Shown piece after piece: positions 7,529 through 15,464 of a DNA stretch of 64,000 bases; the stretch's first letter is position 1; every line of letters begins with the position of its first letter. The stretch comes from Sneathiella marina (GTDB taxonomy: Bacteria > Pseudomonadota > Alphaproteobacteria > Sneathiellales > Sneathiellaceae). The position numbers were made by a program, and so were the translations under genes. Below the pieces are notes generated by a model that saw only the letters and a program-made list of their open reading frames with translations, was not told where the DNA came from and made no database searches. Location: contig NZ_CP098747.1 of assembly GCF_023746535.1 (NCBI RefSeq), forward strand, positions 2,812,501-2,876,500, in the 5' to 3' direction.

Positions 7529-8596
7529 TCAGAGAAATTGATAGAGGATTTGAGACATATACTGCCACAGCAGTCCGGTCAGAATCGATCCTGTAAATCC
7601 GAGCACCAGGTAAAGCGCAAATACTTCCCGTTTCACCAGACCGAAAACCGCAACCGCTGCCGGGATGGACGAAACCGCTCCGGCTGTCATGAACGCCATG
7701 GCTGCCCCTTGCGACATCCCCAACTCCAGCAAGCCACTCACCAAGGGAATAGCCGCATAGCCATTTAGATAACTGGGAATACCTATCAACACCGCTAGCG
7801 GAATGGCAAAGAGATTTTCCTGCCCCACCAGGTCTTCAACAAAAGTTGTCGGAATATACGTCACCATTATGGCTTCAAGAAGGAAGGCCAGAACCAGCCA
7901 GCGTCCGATCAACCAACCATTGGAGAGTCCGGATTCAGTAAACACTGTCCGCCGGTCCTGATCAGACCAGATTTGCCAGTGAACATGGACGGGGCCTTTC
8001 AAATCAAGCTTCGGACGGCATCCTCCGGGCATATCAGCGCGTAAAGGGTTCTGAATTGCGCCGCGCTTCTGTAGCAGGAAAATCGCAAATCCTGCGAACA
8101 GGCCCAATGCAATGGCGATAACCGTTTTTCCGCTGGCAAAGCCGACGCCAATGCCGACGGACGTCAGGACAAAGATCTCAGGGTCCATAATCGGTGATGC
8201 GATCCAGAAGGCCATAACCGGGGCCAATGGAACCCCTGCAACCAGCAATGACGCAACCAGCGGGATTACACCGCAGGAGCAAAAGGGCGACAAGGCGCCT
8301 ACCAGCGACGCTGCAAATATAGCCGTAACAGGCGATCCGGAGAAGGCTTTGGCAATATAACCGTCGGCTCCGGATGCTTGAAAATAAGCAGCTAGACCGA
8401 CGGCAATCAGGAAAAACGGTGCCATTGACACAAGCGCGTTGCCCAAAAAGACCAAGCTATCCGGCACCTGTACCGGATCAATGACCAGCTGCAACAGGAT
8501 CACTGCGAAACAGGCGAGAATAACTTTATCCGTCAAAAACGACCAGATGCGGGATCGTGTTTGCAATAAGGACGGCAGGATTTCATTCATAGACAT
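7529..8596 (-). CDS. ArsP/SO_0444-like permease (UPF0718 family)
   Basis: This 355-residue inner-membrane protein has about eight to ten hydrophobic segments in two halves joined by a polar loop near 185-225. The first half carries the CSC pair (C106, C108) in SPFCSCGVIPL and the ASPIMDPE motif, which identify the permease family that includes ArsP (organoarsenical efflux) and SO_0444-like Cu/Zn exporters. The second half repeats the pattern with PSYLNGYAAIPL. It lies downstream of an ArsR repressor on the same strand, with a perfect palindrome in the 129-base gap, so it is very likely metal- or metalloid-inducible. The exported ion is not certain from sequence. Confidence 0.88.
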   Translation of the reverse strand: MSMNEILPSLLQTRSRIWSFLTDKVILACFAVILLQLVIDPVQVPDSLVFLGNALVSMAPFFLIAVGLAAYFQASGADGYIAKAFSGSPVTAIFAASLVGALSPFCSCGVIPLVASLLVAGVPLAPVMAFWIASPIMDPEIFVLTSVGIGVGFASGKTVIAIALGLFAGFAIFLLQKRGAIQNPLRADMPGGCRPKLDLKGPVHVHWQIWSDQDRRTVFTESGLSNGWLIGRWLVLAFLLEAIMVTYIPTTFVEDLVGQENLFAIPLAVLIGIPSYLNGYAAIPLVSGLLELGMSQGAAMAFMTAGAVSSIPAAVAVFGLVKREVFALYLVLGFTGSILTGLLWQYMSQILYQFL

Positions 8597-8663
8597 ATCG
8601 TTATTTCCAGTATATTCGAACTATTATGAGATATTACGCTTTCCCTGAAAATTTTCAAGCCTA

Positions 8664-8685
8664 TATTTCGATAATTATCGAAATA
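8664..8685. promoter_or_regulatory. Perfect 22-base palindrome, probable ArsR operator
   Basis: The sequence from 8664 to 8685 is a perfect palindrome centred on AATT, with arms reading TATTTCGATAA. It sits between arsR and the permease gene in the position of a promoter for the permease. Size and AT-rich symmetry match operators of ArsR/SmtB dimers. A second short palindrome, TGAAAATTTTCA, lies at 8646-8657. Confidence 0.65.
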
Positions 8686-8725
8686 ATATAAAATACTTAT
8701 TAAACAATAAGTTAGATAGGGTAAA

Positions 8726-9070
8726 TTACTTGATGTCGGTTAGATCAACACCGGCGCAGCATTTATCGGTAAGCAGCGCTACCAAACCGTTCATTCTCTC
8801 GAAATTCATAAAGCATCTTAGCACCCGGCTTTGCCGCTCCTGGGTAATCAAGCCGCCAGCCAACAAATGCGAGATATGATGGGACAAGGTTGATCCCGGA
8901 ATTCCCAAAAGAGACTGTATCTCGCCGACGGCCAATCCCTCCTCTCCCGCCTGCACAAGATACTGTACGATACACAGGCGAACGGGATGTCCAAGTTTGC
9001 TTAAAGCAAGCGCAGCTTCCTCAGTTTGTAGAATTTCAGCGTGCCGTTCGTCTACTGGCTCAGATTTCAC
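8726..9070 (-). CDS. ArsR/SmtB-family transcriptional repressor
   Basis: This 114-residue winged-helix repressor has the ArsR helix-turn-helix at about residues 48-70 (VGEIQSLLGIPGSTLSHHISHL). Possible sensor cysteines are a single one in the dimerisation helix (RLCIVQYL), one in RCFMNF, and a vicinal pair near the C-terminus (DKCCAG), as in arsenite-sensing ArsR variants. The start is a GTG whose bases overlap the TGA of the upstream mipZ gene, so it has no separate promoter in the immediate gap. It probably represses the permease at 7529-8596 through the 22-base palindrome between them. The inducing ion is not determined. Confidence 0.9.
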   Translation of the reverse strand: MKSEPVDERHAEILQTEEAALALSKLGHPVRLCIVQYLVQAGEEGLAVGEIQSLLGIPGSTLSHHISHLLAGGLITQERQSRVLRCFMNFERMNGLVALLTDKCCAGVDLTDIK

Positions 9071-9948
9071 AGATTTTCAACTTTATCTTCAAGTCCCGGC
9101 AGTTCCAGCGACTTTATCAAATGTCGCAATTCATGTCGGGCGGCTACATGGCTCATGGACATTCTGATGCCAACGCCTTTCTTATTCAAGTCCAACATGG
9201 TCAGGCCCTTCAGGAAAAGCTCCCTGAAAATGACCCGTTCTCCAAAACCCGGAGCTGCGCGAAACGAAATGCGCGAGGCCAGCTTGGACAGAATTTTTTC
9301 AATATGCCGTTTATTATGGGCATCCGTATGGGACAGCCGGTTACGCATGACAACCCAGTCAATCTTGTGCTTGTCGATAAGAGCCCGCCGCTTGCGTTGT
9401 TCCCAGACCATTTCGCTGTACCAGCTGGGGCGCTGTACTTCCATTGTGGTCTCGTCAATTTTTGCCAACAAATCCAGGTCGATAAAGCTGTCATTCATGG
9501 GAGTCAGAAGCGTATCTGCAAAAGAATGCCCAAGCTTTGAGATAAAGCTGTCCGCACCGGGGCAATCAATGACAACGAAGTTATTTTCATAGACAAGATC
9601 CTGTAGCGCCGCAACAAACCGGGACCGTTCATCGCTTTGCGCCTCGTCCATATTCTTTTTCGGACTTGGTTCAATCACCTTTAAAGACGGCATTGGCAAA
9701 TCAAGATTGTTCTTGGTTACATAGCCCTGCCGGTTCTCAATATATCTGCCCAACGTCTTCTGTTTACCATCAAGATCGACGACGCCGACTTTAAAGCCCA
9801 ATGTCAGGAGCGATACGACCACATGCATGGCGGTTGTTGATTTACCAGAGCCACCCTTTGCATTTCCGACTACGATAATATGCGCGCGTGTCGGCTGGGC
9901 ATCGATCTCAGGTGTTGATTTTTCCACAGTTACTGTCACGTTAGACAC
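9067..9948 (-). CDS. mipZ: MipZ, ParA-like division-site positioning ATPase
   Basis: This protein of about 293 residues belongs to the MipZ branch of ParA/MinD ATPases. In alphaproteobacteria MipZ forms gradients from the poles, binds ParB and inhibits FtsZ assembly. The deviant Walker A, KGGSGKST, is at residues 31-38. VVGNAKGG, the FVVIDCPGAD Walker B region and the MipZ segment WVVMRNRLSHTDAHNK are clear. I chose the GTG at 9948, which has GGGGAG nine bases upstream; the frame stays open to a GTG at 10032 without a ribosome site. The gene overlaps arsR by 4 bases. The family call is very secure, the start moderately so. Confidence 0.92.
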   Translation of the reverse strand: MSNVTVTVEKSTPEIDAQPTRAHIIVVGNAKGGSGKSTTAMHVVVSLLTLGFKVGVVDLDGKQKTLGRYIENRQGYVTKNNLDLPMPSLKVIEPSPKKNMDEAQSDERSRFVAALQDLVYENNFVVIDCPGADSFISKLGHSFADTLLTPMNDSFIDLDLLAKIDETTMEVQRPSWYSEMVWEQRKRRALIDKHKIDWVVMRNRLSHTDAHNKRHIEKILSKLASRISFRAAPGFGERVIFRELFLKGLTMLDLNKKGVGIRMSMSHVAARHELRHLIKSLELPGLEDKVENL

Positions 9949-10100
9949 GTTCTCTCGCTCCCCGCAAATCCCACTATCTAAGATTGAGTTCCGTCGCATT
10001 GATTGGTGCACCTGATTAAGTAAACCAGCCACTGAAACATGACAAGCACCTTAATCCGATGAATTTTAAGAAGTGATTAAAAGATAAAAATACCCGCCAA

Positions 10101-11099
10101 TTATTTGGTAACAATTGGCGTCTCTGGATGAAAGGCGAAATGTGCAAAAGCGAAATCGACAGTGTATAAAACGTCTTCATACCCATCTTTCATTTTGCGT
10201 TGAACCGTCACATTCCCAATATCAACGCCTTCTCCAATGACAGCTGCATCAAGGGCTGAATTCTGCCCTTTTTCCCAAGTTATAACTAAACCATCAGGCG
10301 TCTCTATGCGTTTGACAGACCGCAAATAGTCGAGAGCCCAGGCTTGTTTTTCCGCAACAACAACCCGCGCCAGGGGGGCGACTTCATCGGGCACCGCGCC
10401 TTCATATAAGAACGGATGATGAAGACTGTCATAGCCCTGATATGGGTTCATCCCATAGCGCCGAAAACCATCATCTTCCGGAATGAGAACACTGCCTTGC
10501 GGTGCTCTTTCCTTAAATTTCGCGAAAGATTCGATTCTAACCGGGATCATTTTGAGTTCTAAACCGGTTAAATCACCAACTATGGCACGGCCTAAAAACT
10601 GCTGCCACCAGCTTTCCGTCTGTCGGTCATACATCACTAAATCAGAGTTCCTGAGTTTCCCGGTGGTTCCGAAATCCAGAACCATCTCTCCTCGTTCCGG
10701 ATCATCCACCCGTCGGTCAAAAACCAGCGACGCATTACATAAGGGGCAAAAGGTTACTGAAATGGGAATACCAGCTATCTCATCATTAACAATCTCGTGC
10801 CACATCAGAACCTGCAGCGGATAAGCTTTCGCTTCACCATCTACAATCACGCCAATGACCGGCTCGGTTGCCGTTAGGTGACCGGCCTCTGCCACGGGTA
10901 TAAATTTGGGGCTGTCAATGGCGGGAATGCCATCTTTGGGGACACCGCCAGACAGGATTTCCCGATAATCAATTTCGGTTTTGTCGAAATTTGTGTTGGG
11001 CCATTGTCCGGACCAGAAATCCGGATCAGCCCATGCCAAGGCCGGCGCCAACATCATGACGGCCAAGGGTAACAACAAGATGCATTTCAAAAACTTCAT
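10101..11099 (-). CDS. DUF3179 domain exported protein
   Basis: This 332-residue protein has a signal peptide (MKFLKCILLLPLAVMM, cleavage near ALAWA-D) and a DUF3179 domain covering the rest. The family hallmark CPLCNASLVFDRR is present, together with the MWHEIVND and QTESWWQQFLG segments. The CPLC pair could bind metal or form a disulfide. DUF3179 proteins are common in marine bacteria and have no established role. It is divergent from the flavoprotein gene at 11179 with a short gap, and about 150 bases separate it from mipZ, so it is probably a single-gene unit. Confidence 0.9.
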   Translation of the reverse strand: MKFLKCILLLPLAVMMLAPALAWADPDFWSGQWPNTNFDKTEIDYREILSGGVPKDGIPAIDSPKFIPVAEAGHLTATEPVIGVIVDGEAKAYPLQVLMWHEIVNDEIAGIPISVTFCPLCNASLVFDRRVDDPERGEMVLDFGTTGKLRNSDLVMYDRQTESWWQQFLGRAIVGDLTGLELKMIPVRIESFAKFKERAPQGSVLIPEDDGFRRYGMNPYQGYDSLHHPFLYEGAVPDEVAPLARVVVAEKQAWALDYLRSVKRIETPDGLVITWEKGQNSALDAAVIGEGVDIGNVTVQRKMKDGYEDVLYTVDFAFAHFAFHPETPIVTK

Positions 11100-11178
11100 G
11101 TAAAAAATCTAGAGGGTTATGGAGCTCCTGCAAAATCAAGCCTTTGTGATCCATCTCAAAAACTGCTATCGAAAACAT

Positions 11179-12288
11179 ATGTCATATGATGTCGAAAACA
11201 TAATCATCGGGGCCGGCGTGATCGGCCTGGCCATCGCCCGGTCTTTGAGTGTCCGAGGCAGCGATGTCCTTATCCTGGAAAGAGCGGCGCATTTTGGTAG
11301 CGAAACATCCTCTCGAAACAGTGAGGTCATCCATGCCGGAATTTACTATCCGAAAGGCAGTCTGAAAGCACAGTACTGCGTGGAGGGAAAGGAAATGCTG
11401 TATGAATATTGCCGCCGTCATCACCTGCCCCACCATAAAACCGGCAAACTGATTGTCGCAACCCATGAGGATGAAATCCCGATCCTTGACACAATCATGG
11501 GAAAAGCCGTCGCCAATGGCGTGATGGATCTCGAAATGCTTGGGCGGGATCAGGTTCAAGCGATGGAACCGGCCTTACAATCGGTTGCCGCCCTCCTGTC
11601 TCCTTCCACCGGAACAATTGATAGCCATCAGTTGATGCTGGCCTATGTCGGCGAGATAGAGGATCATGGCGGGTCAATTGCCTACAACGCCGCTTTCGAG
11701 AGCGCGAAGAGATATAAAGAGGGTTTCCTGGTCACCAGCGGCGACACGGACATCATTTGCCATAATCTGATCAATTCTGCAGGTCTTTACGCACAGGAGG
11801 TAGCGGCGGCGATCAAGGATTTGCCCGCTGAGCACATACCGACGCGTTATTTGACCAAGGGTAGCTATTTCACCATGAATGCCCCGTCCCCTTTTTCACG
11901 GCTCATATACCCGGTTCCCAATTCAGCCAGTCTGGGCATACACGTGACCCTGGATCAAGCAGGGCAAATCCGTTTCGGCCCCGATCAGGAATGGATCGAC
12001 CATATTGATTATGAAGTGGACCCTGCGCGAGCCGACGGGTTCTACGACGCCATCCGGCGATATTGGCCGGCGCTTCCTGACAATAGTCTTATTCCCGCCT
12101 ATGCCGGCATCCGGCCAAAAATCCAGTCACCGACAGACATAATGAAAGATTTTCAAATCGACGACGCGCATATTCATGGCTTAGCAGGTCTCGTTAATTT
12201 ATTCGGAATGGAAAGTCCCGGCCTGACCTCCAGTTTGAAAATAGGGGACGTCGTTGCTGATTTATTGGACAAATCAAACCGCCTGTGA
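11179..12288 (+). CDS. FAD-dependent oxidoreductase, L-2-hydroxyglutarate-oxidase-like
   Basis: This 369-residue protein is of the DAO/GlpD flavoprotein superfamily. A dinucleotide-binding motif GAGVIGLAIAR lies near the N-terminus, followed by SSRNSEVIHAGIYYP, a segment typical of the LhgO/L2HGDH group, and a C-terminal AGIRPKIQ and FGMESPGLTSS. Such enzymes oxidise L-2-hydroxyglutarate or related hydroxy acids and pass electrons to quinone. The frame also opens at 11119 with AGAGGG just upstream and would add 20 residues. I prefer 11179 because the family starts close to the FAD motif. It stands alone on the plus strand; the substrate is inferred from the family. Confidence 0.85.
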   Translation: MSYDVENIIIGAGVIGLAIARSLSVRGSDVLILERAAHFGSETSSRNSEVIHAGIYYPKGSLKAQYCVEGKEMLYEYCRRHHLPHHKTGKLIVATHEDEIPILDTIMGKAVANGVMDLEMLGRDQVQAMEPALQSVAALLSPSTGTIDSHQLMLAYVGEIEDHGGSIAYNAAFESAKRYKEGFLVTSGDTDIICHNLINSAGLYAQEVAAAIKDLPAEHIPTRYLTKGSYFTMNAPSPFSRLIYPVPNSASLGIHVTLDQAGQIRFGPDQEWIDHIDYEVDPARADGFYDAIRRYWPALPDNSLIPAYAGIRPKIQSPTDIMKDFQIDDAHIHGLAGLVNLFGMESPGLTSSLKIGDVVADLLDKSNRL

Positions 12289-12510
12289 ATCGCCGAAATG
12301 TGAATAATTCCGCTCCGGTCCTAAATTCAGCCGGAATTTTTGTTGCGTGAACTGACCCCTATTCGACGTATATTTTCCATCTAATCAAGGTTCCACGCAA
12401 GTATACTGCGAATTTCAAAATCCCATCAAATTTGAATTGCTTTTTCTCGTATTTAGGAAAAATTCATTATTAACGGTCTATTATACAGCTGAAAATTATG
12501 GGAAATTGAT

Positions 12511-13578
12511 ATGGCAATTTTTACTCCTAATGAGTTCGACGATCATGAAAGCGTCCTGTTTTTTCATGACAAAAAATCAAATTTAAAAGCTATCATAGCC
12601 GTTCACGACACGACGTTGGGTCCAGCCCTTGGCGGCACCCGGATGTGGGAATATGCCAGTGAAGAAGACGCTATTGATGATGTTTTACGTCTCTCTCGTG
12701 GCATGACATATAAATCCTCGCTGGCCGGCTTGAATCTTGGCGGCGGAAAATCTGTCATTATCGGCAATGCCCGGGAACATAAAACCGAGGAATTGTTCGC
12801 GGCCTTTGGCCGGGCTGTTCACCAACTTAATGGCAGTTACATTGCTGCCGAAGATGTGGGGACGACGGTTGAAGATCTTGAAATCGCCCGGCAGGAAACA
12901 CCGCATATCGCCGGTATCGGTGAAGGAAATGTCGGCAACCCCTCCCCGGCAACAGCATGGGGTGTTTTTAACGGCCTGAAAGCTGCTGCTCATTTCAGAT
13001 ACAAGAAAGATACCCTTCATGGCTTAAAAGTTGCGGTGCAAGGTTTGGGTAATGTCGGATACGGATTATGCGAGCATCTTGCCAAAGCCGGTGCTGACCT
13101 TGTCGTTACCGATATCCACAGCCCCTCGGTCGAGAAAGCCGTCCAGAAACTTGGCGCAAAAGCAGTCTATAGTGATGACATCTTTCATCAAGACGTTGAT
13201 ATATTCGCGCCATGTGCCTTAGGGGCTGTCCTCAATGACCAGACAATCCCAAGGTTAAAGGCGAAGGTTGTGGCCGGTGCTGCCAACAACCAGCTTGCCG
13301 AAGCCCGCCACGCTACGGATTTGATGAACAGGGGTATTTTATATGCGCCCGATTATGCGATCAACGCCGGCGGAATCATTGTCATCAGCCATGAGGGCCC
13401 CAACTATGATAAGAAGAAAGCAATGAAAGACATCGCGGGCATCTATGACACGTCCATAAAAATCTTTACACGTGCGGAACAGGAAAATATCCCGACGGCA
13501 GACGTCGCCGACCGCATCGCCATTGAACGCATTGAAAAAGTGAAAGTCGAAAATAGTCAACTGGCCATGGCAGGGTAA
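12511..13578 (+). CDS. ldh: Leucine dehydrogenase
   Basis: This 355-residue protein is a Glu/Leu/Phe/Val dehydrogenase of the leucine dehydrogenase branch, catalysing NAD-dependent oxidative deamination of leucine, valine and isoleucine to 2-oxo acids. It shows GGTRMW (41-46), K68 and the catalytic K80 in LNLGGGKS, and the NAD-binding GLGNVG (178-183). A GGGAA ribosome site precedes the ATG. The 222-base upstream gap is AT-rich, with TATTAT at 12479-12484 as a possible -10. A terminator begins within its last codons. In context it can feed the leucine/isovalerate degradation block that begins about 7 kb downstream. Confidence 0.92.
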   Translation: MAIFTPNEFDDHESVLFFHDKKSNLKAIIAVHDTTLGPALGGTRMWEYASEEDAIDDVLRLSRGMTYKSSLAGLNLGGGKSVIIGNAREHKTEELFAAFGRAVHQLNGSYIAAEDVGTTVEDLEIARQETPHIAGIGEGNVGNPSPATAWGVFNGLKAAAHFRYKKDTLHGLKVAVQGLGNVGYGLCEHLAKAGADLVVTDIHSPSVEKAVQKLGAKAVYSDDIFHQDVDIFAPCALGAVLNDQTIPRLKAKVVAGAANNQLAEARHATDLMNRGILYAPDYAINAGGIIVISHEGPNYDKKKAMKDIAGIYDTSIKIFTRAEQENIPTADVADRIAIERIEKVKVENSQLAMAG

Positions 13579-13596
13579 CGCCCCTGCCGCCTTTTT
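13569..13596 (+). terminator. Rho-independent terminator overlapping the ldh stop codon
   Basis: GGCAGGG (13569-13575) pairs with CCCTGCC (13582-13588), followed by GCCTTTTT. The loop TAACGC contains the TAA stop of leucine dehydrogenase, so the left arm of the stem is coding sequence. It lies between convergent genes. Confidence 0.85.
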
Positions 13597-13601
13597 GGGT
13601 C

Positions 13602-14471
13602 TCATGGCCAGCGATTATGAACCCAGAACCAGTGATCCGGGCGTTCTGTTATCCAGTCTTCATAGACTTCGTTGATCCTTTTCAAGATTTCATAGATATC
13701 AGCATCCCGGTCCTCGGATCTCGGTAGATCCAAAGCCGGAGATACGGTCGCCCTGAAGCGGCCATTTTCCAACCGCTCAACCTTCATCGGGTAGATTGGG
13801 ATCTCCATTTTGCGCGCAATCTCGGCGATCGCCGGCGCTGTCATCGCCTCTCGCCCGAAAAAAGGAACCGAGATACCCCCGTTTAGTTTCTGGTCATTCA
13901 GCAAACCAATAGCCCGCCCGTCCCTGACGGCTCGTAACATCGCCTTGGCGCCTTCTCGGCCTTTTGAATAAAACTGATTATCCGGATCCAGCCGCATCGC
14001 CTGAAAATAGGCTTCCACCAGCGGATTGTTTGCCGCTCTATACAGGACGACAGAATGGTTCTTGATGTATTTTCCAACCACTTGAACCAGCTCCCAGGGT
14101 CCATAATGCGCCGTTACAAAAAACGCCGATTTACCACTGGCAACTTGTGTGTCCATATATTCCGCACCGACAAGCTCAACTGCCTCAGGATTATCCAGAA
14201 GGGATTGCAAAAACGGTATTTCTGCAATATTACGCCCCAGATTATCCCACATTTTCAGCAAGGCTGCTTGCATTTCGGCTTCACTGAGGCCTGGCAGTGC
14301 CCGCTTCATGTTATCATGGGCGAGCCGATGCACCGACAGGCGTATGCCGATCTTGCGGGCAAGCCATCCACCGAAAGCCGAGGCTTTTTCGCGCCCTAAC
14401 CGTTCGAAAATCCAGAATATAGATCGAAGCGCCGCATATTCAGCTCGATACCGAAAGGATATTTTTTCCAT
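13602..14471 (-). CDS. LpxL/HtrB-type lipid A acyltransferase
   Basis: This 289-residue inner-membrane-associated acyltransferase of the LpxL/LpxM family adds secondary acyl chains to Kdo2-lipid IVA using acyl-ACP. The HX4E catalytic motif is HYGPWE (H122-E127). KGREGAKAMLRAVRDGRAIGLLNDQ and GREAMTAPAIAEIA follow, as in the family. It is the last gene of a minus-strand run whose order of transcription is DUF374 acyltransferase, waaA, lpxK and this gene. Only 3 bases separate it from lpxK. Whether it is the LpxL or a late acyltransferase cannot be told from sequence alone. Confidence 0.9.
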   Translation of the reverse strand: MEKISFRYRAEYAALRSIFWIFERLGREKASAFGGWLARKIGIRLSVHRLAHDNMKRALPGLSEAEMQAALLKMWDNLGRNIAEIPFLQSLLDNPEAVELVGAEYMDTQVASGKSAFFVTAHYGPWELVQVVGKYIKNHSVVLYRAANNPLVEAYFQAMRLDPDNQFYSKGREGAKAMLRAVRDGRAIGLLNDQKLNGGISVPFFGREAMTAPAIAEIARKMEIPIYPMKVERLENGRFRATVSPALDLPRSEDRDADIYEILKRINEVYEDWITERPDHWFWVHNRWP

Positions 14472-14474
14472 GAA

Positions 14475-15464
14475 CTAGGGCGCCTTTGGGAGAACAGACA
14501 ATAAAAACTCCTGAAACGCATCGGGCGCCTCAACATTCAATTCAATGTCGAATACAGTGACCATCAATTTCGCCTCGCCGGACAGCCGGACATAATCTTT
14601 TCTTGTTGTAACAAGAGCGGCATCCAGCTTGTTTGCCCGCTCAACCATTTTCATCAGCTCGTCCGCAGTATAAACGTGATGATCGGCAAAGCTGAAACTT
14701 TCTATCAACTCACAGCCTGAGCCCCGTAAACTGTCGTAGAACTTCTCCGGCCTTCCAATACCCGCAAAGGCGACGACGCGTTCGGAAGAAATGACCTTCG
14801 CCGTTGGATCCGGTACTAGAAAGGTTCTAAAAAAAGGCATATCTTTTTTGATGCCGAGCGCAGCAAGTGATCCTTTGGAGCCGCCAACCTGAACCACGGC
14901 CTGAGCCCGTGCAAGAGCACTTTCAACGGGCTCCCGCAACGGTCCCGCCGGGAGTAAATTTCCATTCCCAACCCCGAAATCCCCATCAAAGACAAGCAAC
15001 GACATATCTTTGTGCAGGCTTGGGTTTTGAAATCCGTCATCCATGATAATGATATCAGCCCCTGCGGCTTGCGCAGCTTCTGCGCCTTGTACTCTATCGC
15101 GGGAAATCCAAGCCGGGGCAATCTCAGCGAGAAGCAGTGGCTCGTCGCCCACCTCTGCATACGTATGAACATCCAGCACGACGCGCACCGGCCCGCTCAA
15201 TGTTCCACCATACCCCCGGGAGAGGAAATGGGGTTTTAGCCCCTTACTCAGGTAAAATTTTGCTATGGCCATGGCAACCGGCGTTTTACCTGCTCCGCCG
15301 GCGACGACATTCCCCACGCAGACAACGGGAATTCCCACCTGTCTGGTCGCCTGAAAGCGGCGGTTCAATCGATCAGCTCCGCGATATATCCAGCTTACGG
15401 GTTTGAGCAAGGTGGGTAACAGGCTTGAGTTCCTGTCACTTCGCCAGAATTTCGGGGCTTTCAC
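14475..15464 (-). CDS. lpxK: Tetraacyldisaccharide 4'-kinase
   Basis: This 329-residue kinase phosphorylates the 4' position of the lipid A disaccharide precursor at the inner membrane. The Walker A motif GGAGKT is at 56-61, preceded by the family signature VVCVGNVVAG. RGYGG, DEPLLLA and IIMDDGFQN are the other conserved LpxK segments. The start codon overlaps the stop of waaA by 4 bases, so expression is coupled within the lipid A/Kdo operon. The length is normal and no key residue seems missing. Confidence 0.95.
   Translation of the reverse strand: MKAPKFWRSDRNSSLLPTLLKPVSWIYRGADRLNRRFQATRQVGIPVVCVGNVVAGGAGKTPVAMAIAKFYLSKGLKPHFLSRGYGGTLSGPVRVVLDVHTYAEVGDEPLLLAEIAPAWISRDRVQGAEAAQAAGADIIIMDDGFQNPSLHKDMSLLVFDGDFGVGNGNLLPAGPLREPVESALARAQAVVQVGGSKGSLAALGIKKDMPFFRTFLVPDPTAKVISSERVVAFAGIGRPEKFYDSLRGSGCELIESFSFADHHVYTADELMKMVERANKLDAALVTTRKDYVRLSGEAKLMVTVFDIELNVEAPDAFQEFLLSVLPKAP

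Noticed and set aside
8890-9540. A 216-codon plus-strand open frame running antisense to arsR and mipZ
   Set aside because: It has no family resemblance and no ribosome site. The minus-strand products are clear ArsR and MipZ proteins, so this is a shadow frame.
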